Source of the DNA: Postechiella marina
GTDB taxonomy: Bacteria > Bacteroidota > Bacteroidia > Flavobacteriales > Flavobacteriaceae
NCBI RefSeq assembly: GCF_039538365.1
Contig: NZ_BAABCA010000001.1
Coordinates: 310,001-374,000 of the forward strand
Length of the DNA: 64,000 nt
Direction of reading: 5' to 3'
The position numbers and the translations under genes were made by a program. The notes below the pieces were generated by a model that had not been told where the DNA came from, ran no database searches, and saw only the letters and a program-made list of their open reading frames with translations. Shown piece by piece: positions 27,350-37,903 of this stretch (positions are counted from its first letter, which is position 1; each line of letters starts with the position of its first letter).

Positions 27350-30265
27350 ATGCGTCAAATCTATATAAGCCTATTTTCTTTTTTTACTATCATATTTGTT
27401 TATAGTCAAACATCTACAAATCCTTTATTAACAAAGGATGTAGAGGCTCAAACAAAATGGGTAGACAGTGTGTACTCTTCTATGTCTTTACAAGAAAAAG
27501 TAGGACAACTTTATATGGTACAAGTTATGTCTAATCAAGACTTGGCAACAAAAAACAAGCTAGTAAACTTAATAAAACAACACCATATTGGCGGTTTAAT
27601 TTACTCTAACGGAGGTCCTAATAGGCAAGCAAGTTTAAATAACGAATTGCAAGCACTCTCTAAATTACCTATGCTAATTGGTATGGATGCAGAATGGGGA
27701 TTAAGCATGCGTTTAGATTCTACTTATGCTTTTCCTTGGAATATGACGTTAGGTGCAATAAAAGATAATAAGCTAGTAGAGCAAACAGGTAGACAAATAG
27801 GAGAGCACTGTAAACGTTTAGGGGTACATTTTAACTTTGCACCAGTTGTAGATATTAATACCAATCCTAAAAACCCTATTATTGGTAATCGTTCGTTTGG
27901 AGAAGATAGAGATAATGTAACAGATAAAGCTTCTGCTTTTATGAAAGGTATGCAAAGCGCTGGGGTTTTAGCTAATGCAAAACATTTTCCAGGGCATGGA
28001 GATACAGATACAGATTCTCATTTAGCATTACCAACTATTAATTTTAGCGAAAAGAGAATAGATTCAATAGAGTTATATCCATATAAAAAATTAATAAAAG
28101 AAGGATTGTCTAGCGTTATGGTTGCGCATTTAAATGTACCTAGTTTAGAGCCTTCTGGCTACCCTTCATCTCTATCAAAACACATTGTTACAGATATTTT
28201 AAAAGACGAGTTAGGTTTTAAGGGACTTATTTTTACCGATGCTTTAACCATGAAAGGTGCTGCAGATTTTAAAGAGGTTGGCGATATAGATTTAGTTGCA
28301 TTTCTAGCAGGAAACGACGTTATGTTAATGTCTGAAAACGTTGGTAAAGGGATTTCTAAAATTATTGAAGCTTATAATAATGGGGCTATTTCTGAAGAAC
28401 GGTTAGCACTATCTGTTAAAAAAATTCTTCAAGCTAAATATAAAGTTGGTTTACATAAATATTCGCCTATTGGCTTATATAATCTATCTAAAGATTTAAA
28501 TAGACCTAAAGACGATATTTTGTACGAAGAATTATTTGAAAATGCCATTACAGTAACAAAAAATAAAAATGATTTGTTACCATTTCGTCAGTTAGAAACA
28601 AAGCAAATTGCCTATGTTAAATTAGGGGACGATAGTGGGTCTACTTTTTTTAACGAACTAAAAAAATACGGTAAAGTACACGAGGTTAAAGACGATAACC
28701 TTGATGGTTTATTAAGAAAGTTAGACAGTTATAACACGGTTGTAGTGGGGTTTCACCGTTCTAATGCAAATCCATGGAAAAGCTCTAACTTTTCTAACAA
28801 AGAGTTAGTTTGGTTGTACGAAATAGCTAGAAATCATCAGGTTGTTTTGGATGTTTTTGTAAAGCCCTATGCGCTTTTAGATTTAAAAAGTGTAGAAAAT
28901 ATAGAAAGTATTGTTGTTAGTTATCAAAATAGTAAAATAGCTCAAGAAAAATCGGCACAACTTATTTTTGGCGCCATAGCATCAAAAGGAAGATTGCCAG
29001 TTTCAATAAATCCTTTTTTTAAGGTTGGAGACGGTATTTATAATAATGGTATTAAACGTTTAGGATATACTGTTCCAGAACGTGTAGGGATGAATTCTGC
29101 CAAATTAAATAGAATAGATTCGATTGCTCTAGTTGCTGTAAATGGCAAAATGACACCAGGAATTCAGCTTTTAGTAGCGAGAAAAGGTAAGGTTATTTAT
29201 AATAAAAACTTTGGTAAACATACCTACGAAGGCAAAACAAAAGTAAAGTTTAATGATATTTACGACGTAGCTTCATTAACAAAAATATTAGCAACATTAC
29301 CTCTTTTAATGGAAATGGAAGAAAAAGGTGTTGTGTCTTTAAATTCTAAATTAGCTACAATTTTACCAGAATATAAAGGGTCTAATAAAGCGAATATTAC
29401 TATAAAAAATATGTTATCTCATTATGCACGATTACGTCCTTGGGAACCGTTTTATTACCATACTCTAGATTCTTTAACAAAACGACCAAGTTTAAAATAT
29501 TACAGAAAAACAAAGAGTAAAGCATATAATTTAGAAGTGTTTAAAAACTTATACTTACGGTCTGATTATAAGGATTCTATACCTAAAATAATTAAAGATA
29601 GTGAGCTGTTAGATCGCCTAAGGTATCGCTATAGCGATTTTCCATATTACATTTTAAAGAAATATATAGAAGATTATTACGACAAAGGATTAGACGAGTT
29701 AATTCAAGACCATTTTTATGAGTCTTTAGGAGCAAATTATAGTATGTATAATCCATATAGAAAAATAAGTAATAAAAATATTGTTCCAACAGAGGTCGAT
29801 ACTTATTATAGATATGGTAAAGTACAAGGTTATGTGCACGATATGGGAGCAGCTATGCAAAATGGAGTAGGAGGACATGCAGGAGTTTTTAGTAACGCAA
29901 ACGATGTGGCTAAGATTATGCAAATGTATTTGCAAAAAGGATTTTATGGTGGTAAACGTTATTTAAAACCAGAAACGGTTAACAAATTTAACACCTGTTA
30001 TTATTGCGATAAAAATAATAGAAGAGGTATTGGTTTTGATAAACCTCAATTAGGAGACGTAGGGCCAACATGTGGTTGTGTATCTATGACTAGTTTTGGG
30101 CATTCTGGATTTACAGGAACATATGCTTGGGCAGATCCAGAGGAAGAAATAGTATATGTGTTTTTGGCAAATAGAACGTATCCAAACGCAGGGAAAAATT
30201 TATTACTTAGAGAAAATATAAGAACAGAAATTCAGCGCTTAATTTACGAAGCGATAGAAGACTAA
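27350..30265 (+). CDS. GH3 beta-N-acetylhexosaminidase fused to a class C-type serine hydrolase
   Basis: A 971-residue exported protein with two enzymes in one chain. The N-terminal part (about residues 30-360) is a NagZ-like GH3 domain: KHFPGHGDTDTDSH is the NagZ loop with the catalytic His-Asp pair, and FTDALTMKGA carries the nucleophile Asp. A GH3 C-terminal region follows to about 565. The rest (about 580-960) is a beta-lactamase/DD-peptidase fold with the nucleophile in VASLTK (SxxK), a YSD triad and a late HSGFTG. It likely trims muropeptides or chitin-derived sugars in the periplasm. The signal peptide is at the N-terminus. This fusion recurs in Bacteroidota; its substrate on the hydrolase side is unknown. 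Confidence 0.92.
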   Translation: MRQIYISLFSFFTIIFVYSQTSTNPLLTKDVEAQTKWVDSVYSSMSLQEKVGQLYMVQVMSNQDLATKNKLVNLIKQHHIGGLIYSNGGPNRQASLNNELQALSKLPMLIGMDAEWGLSMRLDSTYAFPWNMTLGAIKDNKLVEQTGRQIGEHCKRLGVHFNFAPVVDINTNPKNPIIGNRSFGEDRDNVTDKASAFMKGMQSAGVLANAKHFPGHGDTDTDSHLALPTINFSEKRIDSIELYPYKKLIKEGLSSVMVAHLNVPSLEPSGYPSSLSKHIVTDILKDELGFKGLIFTDALTMKGAADFKEVGDIDLVAFLAGNDVMLMSENVGKGISKIIEAYNNGAISEERLALSVKKILQAKYKVGLHKYSPIGLYNLSKDLNRPKDDILYEELFENAITVTKNKNDLLPFRQLETKQIAYVKLGDDSGSTFFNELKKYGKVHEVKDDNLDGLLRKLDSYNTVVVGFHRSNANPWKSSNFSNKELVWLYEIARNHQVVLDVFVKPYALLDLKSVENIESIVVSYQNSKIAQEKSAQLIFGAIASKGRLPVSINPFFKVGDGIYNNGIKRLGYTVPERVGMNSAKLNRIDSIALVAVNGKMTPGIQLLVARKGKVIYNKNFGKHTYEGKTKVKFNDIYDVASLTKILATLPLLMEMEEKGVVSLNSKLATILPEYKGSNKANITIKNMLSHYARLRPWEPFYYHTLDSLTKRPSLKYYRKTKSKAYNLEVFKNLYLRSDYKDSIPKIIKDSELLDRLRYRYSDFPYYILKKYIEDYYDKGLDELIQDHFYESLGANYSMYNPYRKISNKNIVPTEVDTYYRYGKVQGYVHDMGAAMQNGVGGHAGVFSNANDVAKIMQMYLQKGFYGGKRYLKPETVNKFNTCYYCDKNNRRGIGFDKPQLGDVGPTCGCVSMTSFGHSGFTGTYAWADPEEEIVYVFLANRTYPNAGKNLLLRENIRTEIQRLIYEAIED

Positions 30266-30309
30266 AAGTATTTCAAGTTTAAAAACTTAAGAGACTTATA
30301 AATTAAAAT

Positions 30310-31446
30310 ATGAAAATAGGAATTGTTTGCTATCCAACTTTTGGAGGCAGTGGAGTAGTGGCTACAGAGTTAGGTTTAGAATTGTCTAAGCGCGGACATG
30401 AGATACATTTTATAACTTACAACCAGCCTGTAAGGTTAGAATTGCTAAGTAATAATGTACATTACCACGAAGTAAATGTACCCGAATATCCTTTATTTCA
30501 CTATCAGCCTTACGAGTTGGCGCTATCTAGTAAATTGGTAGATATGGTAAAACTACATGGTATAGAAATTTTACATGTACATTATGCTATACCACATGCC
30601 TATGCTGCTTATATGGCAAAAAAAATGCTTATTGAAGAAAACATATATGTGCCAATAGTTACTACACTTCATGGTACAGATATCACTTTAGTTGGTAGTC
30701 ATCCATTTTATAAACCAGCAGTAACATTTAGCATAAACAAATCTGATGCTGTAACAGCTGTTTCAAAAAGTTTAAAAGACGACACATTACGTTTGTTTGA
30801 TATAAAAAACACTATTAGTGTGGTGCCAAATTTTATAGATTTAGAAAAATACAATCATGGTTTTACAGATTGCCAACGAGGAATGATGGCTAACGATCAT
30901 GAAAAAATTATTACACACATTAGTAATTTACGCCCTGTAAAACGTGTGCAAGATGTAATAAGTGTGTTTAATAATATTCAAAAAGAATTGCCAGCAAAGT
31001 TAATGTTTATTGGCGAAGGCCCAGAAAAGGAACAGGTAGAAAAGCAATGTGCAGATTTAGGTATTACAGATAAGGTCGTGTTTTTTGGACGAAGTAACGA
31101 GATCGATAAAATATTATGTTTTAGTGATTTATTTTTGCTACCATCGTTAACCGAAAGTTTTGGTTTAGCAGCACTAGAAGCTATGGCGTCTGGAGTTCCT
31201 GTAATTTCTAGTAATACTGGAGGTATACCAGAAGTTAATATTAATGGGGTTTCTGGCTATTTAAGTAATGTTGGAGATATTGAAGAAATGTCTAAAAATG
31301 CAATTCATATTTTAAGCGACGAAAAAAGGCTTGAAACCTTTAAAAACAACGCAAGAAAAGAAGCTTTGAAGTTTGATTTGCATCAAATTGTACCACAATA
31401 CGAAGCCATTTACGAAGATACTTTAGCAAAGTGTTTGGTGTTATAG
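30310..31446 (+). CDS. bshA: N-acetyl-alpha-D-glucosaminyl L-malate synthase BshA
   Basis: A GT4 glycosyltransferase of 378 residues that joins GlcNAc from UDP-GlcNAc to L-malate, the first step of bacillithiol synthesis. The N-terminus MKIGIVCYPTFGGSGVVATELG is typical of BshA (the stretch FGGSGVVATE is the nucleotide-sugar loop), and the EX7E motif appears as ESFGLAALEAMASG. Bacillithiol genes occur in Bacillota and in many Bacteroidota. BshB and BshC are not in this window. The final codons overlap the stop of convergent def by six bases. Confidence 0.94.
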   Translation: MKIGIVCYPTFGGSGVVATELGLELSKRGHEIHFITYNQPVRLELLSNNVHYHEVNVPEYPLFHYQPYELALSSKLVDMVKLHGIEILHVHYAIPHAYAAYMAKKMLIEENIYVPIVTTLHGTDITLVGSHPFYKPAVTFSINKSDAVTAVSKSLKDDTLRLFDIKNTISVVPNFIDLEKYNHGFTDCQRGMMANDHEKIITHISNLRPVKRVQDVISVFNNIQKELPAKLMFIGEGPEKEQVEKQCADLGITDKVVFFGRSNEIDKILCFSDLFLLPSLTESFGLAALEAMASGVPVISSNTGGIPEVNINGVSGYLSNVGDIEEMSKNAIHILSDEKRLETFKNNARKEALKFDLHQIVPQYEAIYEDTLAKCLVL

Positions 31447-31971
31447 ATTGGATACTATTTTTTGATATTCTTTTTCTGTAATAATATCTTTATTAGAATC
31501 TAGTTGATCTAAAAATACAATTCCGTTTAAATGATCGAGTTCGTGTTGAAAAATACGAGCTACAAAATCGTTAAATGTTTGTGTAATTTGTTTTCCAGTT
31601 CTATCTGTAAATGCTACATCTATAGATTTATATCTAGGTACTAAGCCTCTAATACCAGGAATACTTAAGCAACCTTCCCAATCTTTTATTTTTTCTTCGG
31701 AATGATTTAAAATTACAGGATTAATAATAGCTATTGGTGCCATTTCTGGAGCATTTGGGTAACGTTTACTAGGTTTTGATGCTATAATAAACATGCGTTT
31801 AGATTGATAAACCTGAGGAGCAGCAATACCCAAACCATTAACTTGTTTTACTGTAAACAGCATATTATCTATAAGTTGCTGAAAATTTTTATCTAAAACG
31901 TTAGACATATGAGAAGCCTTTTTTCTTAGAATTTCGTGTCCTAGATATGATATGTCAAGCTTTGTATTCAT
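31441..31971 (-). CDS. def: Peptide deformylase
   Basis: Removes the formyl group from the N-terminal methionine of new proteins; a metal (usually iron) enzyme. All three motifs are present in the 176 residues: GLGIAAPQV (motif 1, GxGxAAxQ), EGCLS (motif 2, with the metal-binding Cys) and QHELDHLNG (motif 3, HExDH). It starts with an ATG at 31971. It is convergent with bshA and shares six bases with it. No fmt neighbour is seen. Confidence 0.96.
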   Translation of the reverse strand: MNTKLDISYLGHEILRKKASHMSNVLDKNFQQLIDNMLFTVKQVNGLGIAAPQVYQSKRMFIIASKPSKRYPNAPEMAPIAIINPVILNHSEEKIKDWEGCLSIPGIRGLVPRYKSIDVAFTDRTGKQITQTFNDFVARIFQHELDHLNGIVFLDQLDSNKDIITEKEYQKIVSNL

Positions 31972-31999
31972 TGTATATTTAATAAATTTTAAAATAAGA

Positions 32000-32044
32000 A
32001 CTAGCTTAATATTATTCTTAAATTATAGAAAATACTAAGCTAGT
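32000..32044 (-). terminator. Possible terminator of the efflux operon
   Basis: Nine-base inverted repeats (32000-32008 and 32036-32044, centred on AGCTTA/TAAGCT) enclose 27 bases and lie 24 bases after the stop of the efflux outer-membrane gene on the minus strand. The tract that follows is T/A mixed, not a clean T-run, so termination is likely but not certain. Confidence 0.35.
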
Positions 32045-32067
32045 AAATTATGTGGTAATTATTTTAT

Positions 32068-33498
32068 TTAATTCCAACCACCACCTAAAGCTTTGTAAAT
32101 ATTTACATGAGCTAGTAGTTGTTCTTTTTTGGTTTCAATAATTTCTATTTGAGAATCTAAAGCTTCTCGTTGGGTTAATAAAACCTCGGTATATTCTATT
32201 CTAGCAGATTTAAAGAGCTTCATAGAAATATCAATTGATTCGTTTAAAGCTTTAACCTGTTTGTCTCTTAAAGCATAACTTTTGTTTAGGTTTTCTATAT
32301 TGCTTAATGTATTAGATACTTCAATATAGGCATTCAAAATTGTTTTTTCATATTCGAAAACAACTTGTAATTGCTTAGAATTAGCATTGGCGTATTCTGC
32401 TTTAATTGCATTTCTATTAATTAATGGGCCAACAATATCTCCAGCCAAAGAGTAAACTAGCGATTCTGGTGTATCCTTTAAAAACTTAGGTTTAAAAGCT
32501 TTAAAGCCTATGCTAGCAGAAATATCAATTGATGGATAAAAATTAGCCTTTGCAATTTTGGTGTTTAGTTTTGCTGCCGAAAGCTCTAACTCTGCTTGGC
32601 GAATATCTGTCCTGTTTTGTAATAATTGCGACGGAATTCCTGAACTAATATATGGCATGTTTTTATTTATAAATAAATCAGAGTTTCGAGAAATAGGTTT
32701 AGGGTAACTACCAATTAAAAAATTAATAGCATTTTCTACTTTTACTATTTTTTGTTGAATATTATATTTATTACTTTGATTTTTTAAAACTTCGGCTTCA
32801 AATCTTCTTACAGCTAATTCGGTTGCTCGTGCTGCTTCTTTTTGAATTTTAACCATTTTTAATGCGTTTTTTTGCAATTCTAAATTTTTATTAATGATAG
32901 CTAATTGGCTATCTAAGGCTAACAATTCATAATAAGAATTGGCAATTTCTGACACTAAATTTGTAACCATAAAGTTTTTACCCTCAATAGATGCCATATA
33001 CTCTAAAACAGCTGCTTTTTTACTATTTCTAAGTTTTTTCCAGATGTCAAGTTCCCATGATGCAGAAAGTCCTATAGAATAATTTTGTAAAGGTTCAGGA
33101 AAAGCTTCTGCTTCATGTATATTCAAGTTTTTTTCTACAGCACCATTTCTAGTAAACTCGCTAGCTTTCTCTACTTCTGCCCCAGCGTAAGCATTTACAA
33201 AAGGTAAATATTCCCCTTTTCTTACTTTAACCTCATTTTTGGCCATTTCAATTTGCTGTAACATGATGTTAAGCTCTTGATTATTTTCTAAAGCTTTATC
33301 TATTAAGCGTATTAAATTAGTGTCTAAAAAAAAGTCCCTCCATTTTACATGGGCTGTGTTTGTAGAGTCTAAATCTTGGTCAATAAACTGTTCTGGCATT
33401 TCCATATTTGCTTCACGCACCATTCTTGTTGGTACACATGAGTATAACGAAACCACAGATAAAAGACCTATTACAAAGTATTTTTTCATTTTTATCAT
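32068..33498 (-). CDS. RND efflux outer-membrane factor (TolC/OprM-NodT type) lipoprotein
   Basis: The outer-membrane channel of a tripartite pump. I start it at the ATG at 33498 (33489 is equally possible); an ATG at 33522 would overlap the permease gene and add MMMHSVNK before a normal lipoprotein signal, which ends in the lipobox SVVSLYSC. The remaining ~470 residues hold two outer-membrane-efflux repeats with long helices and the sequence SIGLSASWELDIWKKLRN, typical of the OprM/NodT class. It is third in the operon after adaptor and permease, just 11 bases from the permease stop. Confidence 0.92.
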   Translation of the reverse strand: MIKMKKYFVIGLLSVVSLYSCVPTRMVREANMEMPEQFIDQDLDSTNTAHVKWRDFFLDTNLIRLIDKALENNQELNIMLQQIEMAKNEVKVRKGEYLPFVNAYAGAEVEKASEFTRNGAVEKNLNIHEAEAFPEPLQNYSIGLSASWELDIWKKLRNSKKAAVLEYMASIEGKNFMVTNLVSEIANSYYELLALDSQLAIINKNLELQKNALKMVKIQKEAARATELAVRRFEAEVLKNQSNKYNIQQKIVKVENAINFLIGSYPKPISRNSDLFINKNMPYISSGIPSQLLQNRTDIRQAELELSAAKLNTKIAKANFYPSIDISASIGFKAFKPKFLKDTPESLVYSLAGDIVGPLINRNAIKAEYANANSKQLQVVFEYEKTILNAYIEVSNTLSNIENLNKSYALRDKQVKALNESIDISMKLFKSARIEYTEVLLTQREALDSQIEIIETKKEQLLAHVNIYKALGGGWN

Positions 33499-33508
33499 TT
33501 TATTTACA

Positions 33509-36500
33509 CTATGCATCATCATTTGTTTTGGTTAATTTCTTAATCAGTTTTCTCAACTTACTTATACTTTCTTCATTAGTTAGCGATTGTTTTTTCTGTT
33601 CACTTTTTCTAATAAACTCCTCTGAAAGTGGTTCTAGCGCTTCATCTTTAATAAGCGTTCTTCCTTCTGCCATTTTTGCAAAAATGTAATACAATCCAGG
33701 AATAACTAAAACGCCAAAAAGCGTACCTATAAGCATACCACCTAATGAAGATCCACCAATAGTTCTGTTACCAATTGCACCTGCACCTGTTGCTATTATT
33801 AACGGAATTAATCCTGCAATAAATGCAAAAGAGGTCATTAAAATAGGTCTAAAACGGGCCTTTGCTCCTTCAATAGCAGCCTCTAAAACGGTAGCGCCTT
33901 GCCTTTGCTTTTGCACAGCATATTCTACAATTAACACCGCGTTTTTACTAAGTAAACCAACAAGCATTATAACTCCAATTTGAGCATAAACATCGTTTGC
34001 TAATCCCATTATTTTTAATAAGAAAAATGAACCAAAAACACCTACAGGCAACGATAATATTACCGCTAACGGAAGTATAAAACTTTCATACTGCGCTGCT
34101 AAAACAAAATAGACAAAAACCAAAACGACTATAAAAATGAAAACAGATTCGTTACCTCTACTAGCTTCGTCGTATGATAAGCCTTCCCAAGCAATATCGT
34201 AACCTCTTGGTAACTCTTGCGCTGCTACTTCTTTTATAGCATTAATAGCATCGCCACTTGTAAAACCTGCAGCAGGCAAACCTCTAATAGAAGCAGAATT
34301 GTAAAGATTGTAACGTGTAATTTCATTTGGCCCTAATTTTTTCTCTATACTCATAAAAGCAGAGTATGGTACCATTTCGCCTTCTTCATTTTTTACAAAT
34401 AGTTTTTCTAAATCGGTAGGCAGCCTTCTATATTCTGGTGCTGCTTGTGTATACACTTTAAAGAAGCGACCAAAACGAATAAATCCTTGCTCGTAAGTAC
34501 TACCAATTAAAATATTAAGGTTTTCCATGGCTTTACCAATGGTTACACCTTTTTGCATGGCAATTTTATTGTTTATCTTCAATTCATATTGCGGATAATT
34601 AGCAGAAAAGAATGTAAACAAGCCCGAAAGCTCTTTGCGTTTAGATAACGCTTCCATGAATTCATTATTAATACTTTCGAACTTGTGGTAATCGGTAGAA
34701 TTGGTTTTATCTAACAAACGCATTGCAAATCCTCCCGAAGATCCAAATCCAGGAACAGCAGGTGGCTCAAAATATTCAATAACAGCACCTAAATTTTTAG
34801 TTTCTTCTTCCAGTTCTTCCATGATTTCATGAACTGAATGATGACGATCGGACCACGGTTTCAAGTTAATCAAGCATGTACCAGCGTTAGAGCCTCGACC
34901 TTCGGTCATAATCTCGTAACCTGCTAAAGAAGACACAGACTCTACACCTTCATTTTCTTCGCATATTTTCTGAAGTTTTTTAGCTACCTCGTTGGTGCGC
35001 TCTAAAGTAGCTCCTGGTGGTGTTTGAATAATTGCGTAAATCATACCTTGATCTTCATTTGGTATAAAACCTGCAGGTAAAACCTTATTTGTAAAATAAA
35101 TACCAACACAAAACAAGCCTAACATCCCGAAGGTAACTACACGCCTCGCCACAATTTTATTTAAAATTTTAACGTACTTACCAGTAAGTTTTTCGAAACC
35201 GCCATTAAACCAATCTATAAAACGGTCGACTAACGATTTTTTTCTTTTGCCATGATTATTTTTAAGTAACATGGCACATAAAACAGGTGTTAATGTTAAG
35301 GCTACAAGTGCAGAAATTAAAATAGCACCAGCCATAGTTATTGAGAACTGTCTGTAGAACACACCAACAGGTCCTGTCATAAACGAAATAGGTATAAATA
35401 CCGAAACCATAACTAGTGTAATGGCTATAATAGCACCACCAATTTCTCCTAAAACTTCTGACGATGCTTTAAACGGACTTAAATGTTTTTCTTCCATTTT
35501 AACATGCACAGCTTCAACCACCACAATGGCATCATCTACCACAATACCAATGGCCAGAACTAAGGCAAATAAGGTTATTAAGTTTATGGAAAGCCCAAAA
35601 AGTTGCATAACAAAAAAAGCACCAATTAAAGATACAGGCACTGCAATAATTGGAATTAAAGTAGAACGCCAATCTCCTAAAAACAGAAAGACCACAATAG
35701 CAACAAGAATAAATGCATCTCTAAGCGTATGGATTACTTGCTCTATAGATGCATCTAAAAAGTTAGAAACATCGTAACTTATTTGAAAATCTACATTAGG
35801 TGGTAACTCTTCTTCAAGTTCTGCTAATTTTTCTTTTACAGCGTCTATAACCTCGCTACCATTACTACCAAAGGTTTGTTTTAATACAATTGATGCTGAA
35901 GGTTTACCGTCTAAATTCGAATAAATATCAAAGAACTCACTTCCTAGTTTAACATCTGCAATATCTTTTAGCATTATTATTTCGCCCTCTTTATTGGCGC
36001 GCACAATAATATCTTGATATTGCTCGGGTTCATTATAACGGTTTTGATAGGTTAAAACATATTCTAAGGATTGTGATGTAATACCAGAACTTCGTCCTAA
36101 ACGACCTGGCCTAGCCAAAATGCTTTGCTCTTCCATAGCTTCAAGCACTTCTTCTGCCGATATATTGTAAGCTCGCATACGGTCTGGTTTTAACCAAACT
36201 CTCATAGCATACTTTCTGCTTCCTAAAATTTTAGCACTTGCAATACCATTAATACGTTGTATTTCTGGAATTATTTTTGTGTACGCATAATTGTAGAGGA
36301 ATTTTTCGTCATTATTTTTCTCTGAGCTAGATAGGTTAACGTACATTAGCATACTAGGCTGAATAGGTGAAATAATTACACCTTCGCGCTGTACAAGTTC
36401 TGGCAATAAAGGCATCACTTGATCTACTCTAGTTTTTACCCTAACTACCGCCTCATTAGCATCTGTACCAGGTTCGAATATTACTCGAATGGTTCCTTCA

Positions 36501-36757
36501 CCAGCACTTGTAGCATCAGAAGCAATGTAACGCATACCTTGAACACCATTAATGGCGGTTTCTAACGGTATTAAAGTTGAATTTACCAGTACTTCGGAGC
36601 TGGAACCAGGATATGCAATAAAAATATTAACTGTGGTTGGTGCAATTTGTGGGAATTGTGAAATAGGAAGTTGCTTAATAGAAAGACTTCCTACAAATAC
36701 GATTATTACCGAAATGACAATTGCCAAAACGGGTCTTTTTATAAATCTTTTAAACAT
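33509..36757 (-). CDS. RND efflux permease, AcrB/MexB (HAE1) type
   Basis: A 1082-residue inner-membrane proton-driven pump with twelve membrane helices and two large periplasmic loops. The proton-relay aspartates lie in GIVVDDAIVVVE (about residue 400) and the second half carries the matching lysine region (LVGLLSKNAVLIVEY, about 940). The length and the two duplicated halves match the hydrophobe/amphiphile exporters, not the heavy-metal class. The substrate (bile-like compounds, dyes, antibiotics, fatty acids) cannot be read from sequence. The charged C-terminal tail (about 40 residues) is longer than in AcrB. It follows the adaptor gene by 24 bases. Confidence 0.95.
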   Translation of the reverse strand: MFKRFIKRPVLAIVISVIIVFVGSLSIKQLPISQFPQIAPTTVNIFIAYPGSSSEVLVNSTLIPLETAINGVQGMRYIASDATSAGEGTIRVIFEPGTDANEAVVRVKTRVDQVMPLLPELVQREGVIISPIQPSMLMYVNLSSSEKNNDEKFLYNYAYTKIIPEIQRINGIASAKILGSRKYAMRVWLKPDRMRAYNISAEEVLEAMEEQSILARPGRLGRSSGITSQSLEYVLTYQNRYNEPEQYQDIIVRANKEGEIIMLKDIADVKLGSEFFDIYSNLDGKPSASIVLKQTFGSNGSEVIDAVKEKLAELEEELPPNVDFQISYDVSNFLDASIEQVIHTLRDAFILVAIVVFLFLGDWRSTLIPIIAVPVSLIGAFFVMQLFGLSINLITLFALVLAIGIVVDDAIVVVEAVHVKMEEKHLSPFKASSEVLGEIGGAIIAITLVMVSVFIPISFMTGPVGVFYRQFSITMAGAILISALVALTLTPVLCAMLLKNNHGKRKKSLVDRFIDWFNGGFEKLTGKYVKILNKIVARRVVTFGMLGLFCVGIYFTNKVLPAGFIPNEDQGMIYAIIQTPPGATLERTNEVAKKLQKICEENEGVESVSSLAGYEIMTEGRGSNAGTCLINLKPWSDRHHSVHEIMEELEEETKNLGAVIEYFEPPAVPGFGSSGGFAMRLLDKTNSTDYHKFESINNEFMEALSKRKELSGLFTFFSANYPQYELKINNKIAMQKGVTIGKAMENLNILIGSTYEQGFIRFGRFFKVYTQAAPEYRRLPTDLEKLFVKNEEGEMVPYSAFMSIEKKLGPNEITRYNLYNSASIRGLPAAGFTSGDAINAIKEVAAQELPRGYDIAWEGLSYDEASRGNESVFIFIVVLVFVYFVLAAQYESFILPLAVILSLPVGVFGSFFLLKIMGLANDVYAQIGVIMLVGLLSKNAVLIVEYAVQKQRQGATVLEAAIEGAKARFRPILMTSFAFIAGLIPLIIATGAGAIGNRTIGGSSLGGMLIGTLFGVLVIPGLYYIFAKMAEGRTLIKDEALEPLSEEFIRKSEQKKQSLTNEESISKLRKLIKKLTKTNDDA

Positions 36758-36781
36758 GATTTTTTGTAGATTAAATAAGCA

Positions 36782-37864
36782 TTACTCTGCGTAAAGCTCT
36801 AGGTTTGATAAAACTGAAGTTGGATTGACCATTTTAACATGAATTTTTTCTTGGTCTTTAACCATCCTTATACCTTCTAACAGTATGGCATCATTTTCGG
36901 TTAGTCCTTTATCTACAATAAATAGATGTGGTAATTCTGCACTAATATTAATTTCTCTTTGGTGAACGATATCATTTTCATCTACTACAAATACATAGGT
37001 TTTGTCTAAAATTTCGAACGTAGATTTTTGAGGTATAATAAGGACGTCTTTATAAGGCACAGTCATTAAAACACTTCCAGTTTCACCATGTCTTAAAATA
37101 CCGTCGGGATTAGGAAAGGTTGCCCTAAAGGCAATATTTCCGGTTTCGCTATTAAATTCGCCTTCTATGGTTTCTACAATTCCTGTTTGGTTAAACTCTT
37201 TATTGTTTGCTAGCAGGAGCTTAACTTCTTTTTTTACATTTTTATCTTTGCTCATTATGTAATCAAGGTATTCGGCTTCGGGTACATTATAGTAAACCCA
37301 CATTTTACTATTGTCAGAGAGTGTGGTAAGCAATTCTCCTTCGTCTAGTAAACTGCCTTTTCGAACTTCTAAATGGTCTATTATACCATCAAAAGGAGCG
37401 CGAATATCTGTAAAACCTAGGTGCGTTTTTGCCAGTGAAACTTCGGCTTTGGCTTTTTCTAAATTGGCTTGAGCTAAAGCAAGTTCGTTTTGCGATACTA
37501 CATTACCATCTGCTAAAAGTTTTGTGTTTTTAAGTTCTATTTGTGAAACATGTTGCTCTGCGTTAGCTTTTTCTAATTCAGCTTTATATACATTTGGAGA
37601 AATTTGAAACATGCGTTGCCCTTTTTTTACATAGGCTCCTTCATCTACAAATATTTGTTTTAGATACCCCTTTTCTAAGGCTCGTAATTCGATATGTTGT
37701 ATAGAGTGTATTTGACTTACGTAGTCTTTTGTAATAGAAGTATCTTTTTTTATAGGTTTGGTAATTAGAAACTTAACGTTTTCTGTTTTCTTTTCGTGTT
37801 TTTTTTCACAGCTAGAAAAAATCATAAGCATGCACAGGCTCATGAAAATGGCATTTTTTATCAT
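36782..37864 (-). CDS. RND efflux periplasmic adaptor (membrane fusion) lipoprotein
   Basis: A 360-residue HlyD/AcrA-type adaptor. The signal ends at a lipobox (LMIFSSCEKK). Order of parts: half lipoyl domain (LEKGYLKQIFVDEGAYVKKGQ), a coiled-coil hairpin (about residues 95-145), the second lipoyl half (IRAPFDGIIDHLEVRKGSLL), and beta-barrel and membrane-proximal domains. It is the first gene of the operon and so sits next to the promoter. No TetR- or AraC-type regulator is encoded beside it, though an inverted repeat lies upstream at 37904-37941. Confidence 0.94.
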   Translation of the reverse strand: MIKNAIFMSLCMLMIFSSCEKKHEKKTENVKFLITKPIKKDTSITKDYVSQIHSIQHIELRALEKGYLKQIFVDEGAYVKKGQRMFQISPNVYKAELEKANAEQHVSQIELKNTKLLADGNVVSQNELALAQANLEKAKAEVSLAKTHLGFTDIRAPFDGIIDHLEVRKGSLLDEGELLTTLSDNSKMWVYYNVPEAEYLDYIMSKDKNVKKEVKLLLANNKEFNQTGIVETIEGEFNSETGNIAFRATFPNPDGILRHGETGSVLMTVPYKDVLIIPQKSTFEILDKTYVFVVDENDIVHQREINISAELPHLFIVDKGLTENDAILLEGIRMVKDQEKIHVKMVNPTSVLSNLELYAE

Positions 37865-37903
37865 TTGTTTGATTTATTTGATGTAATTATTGAATGGAAT
37901 GTT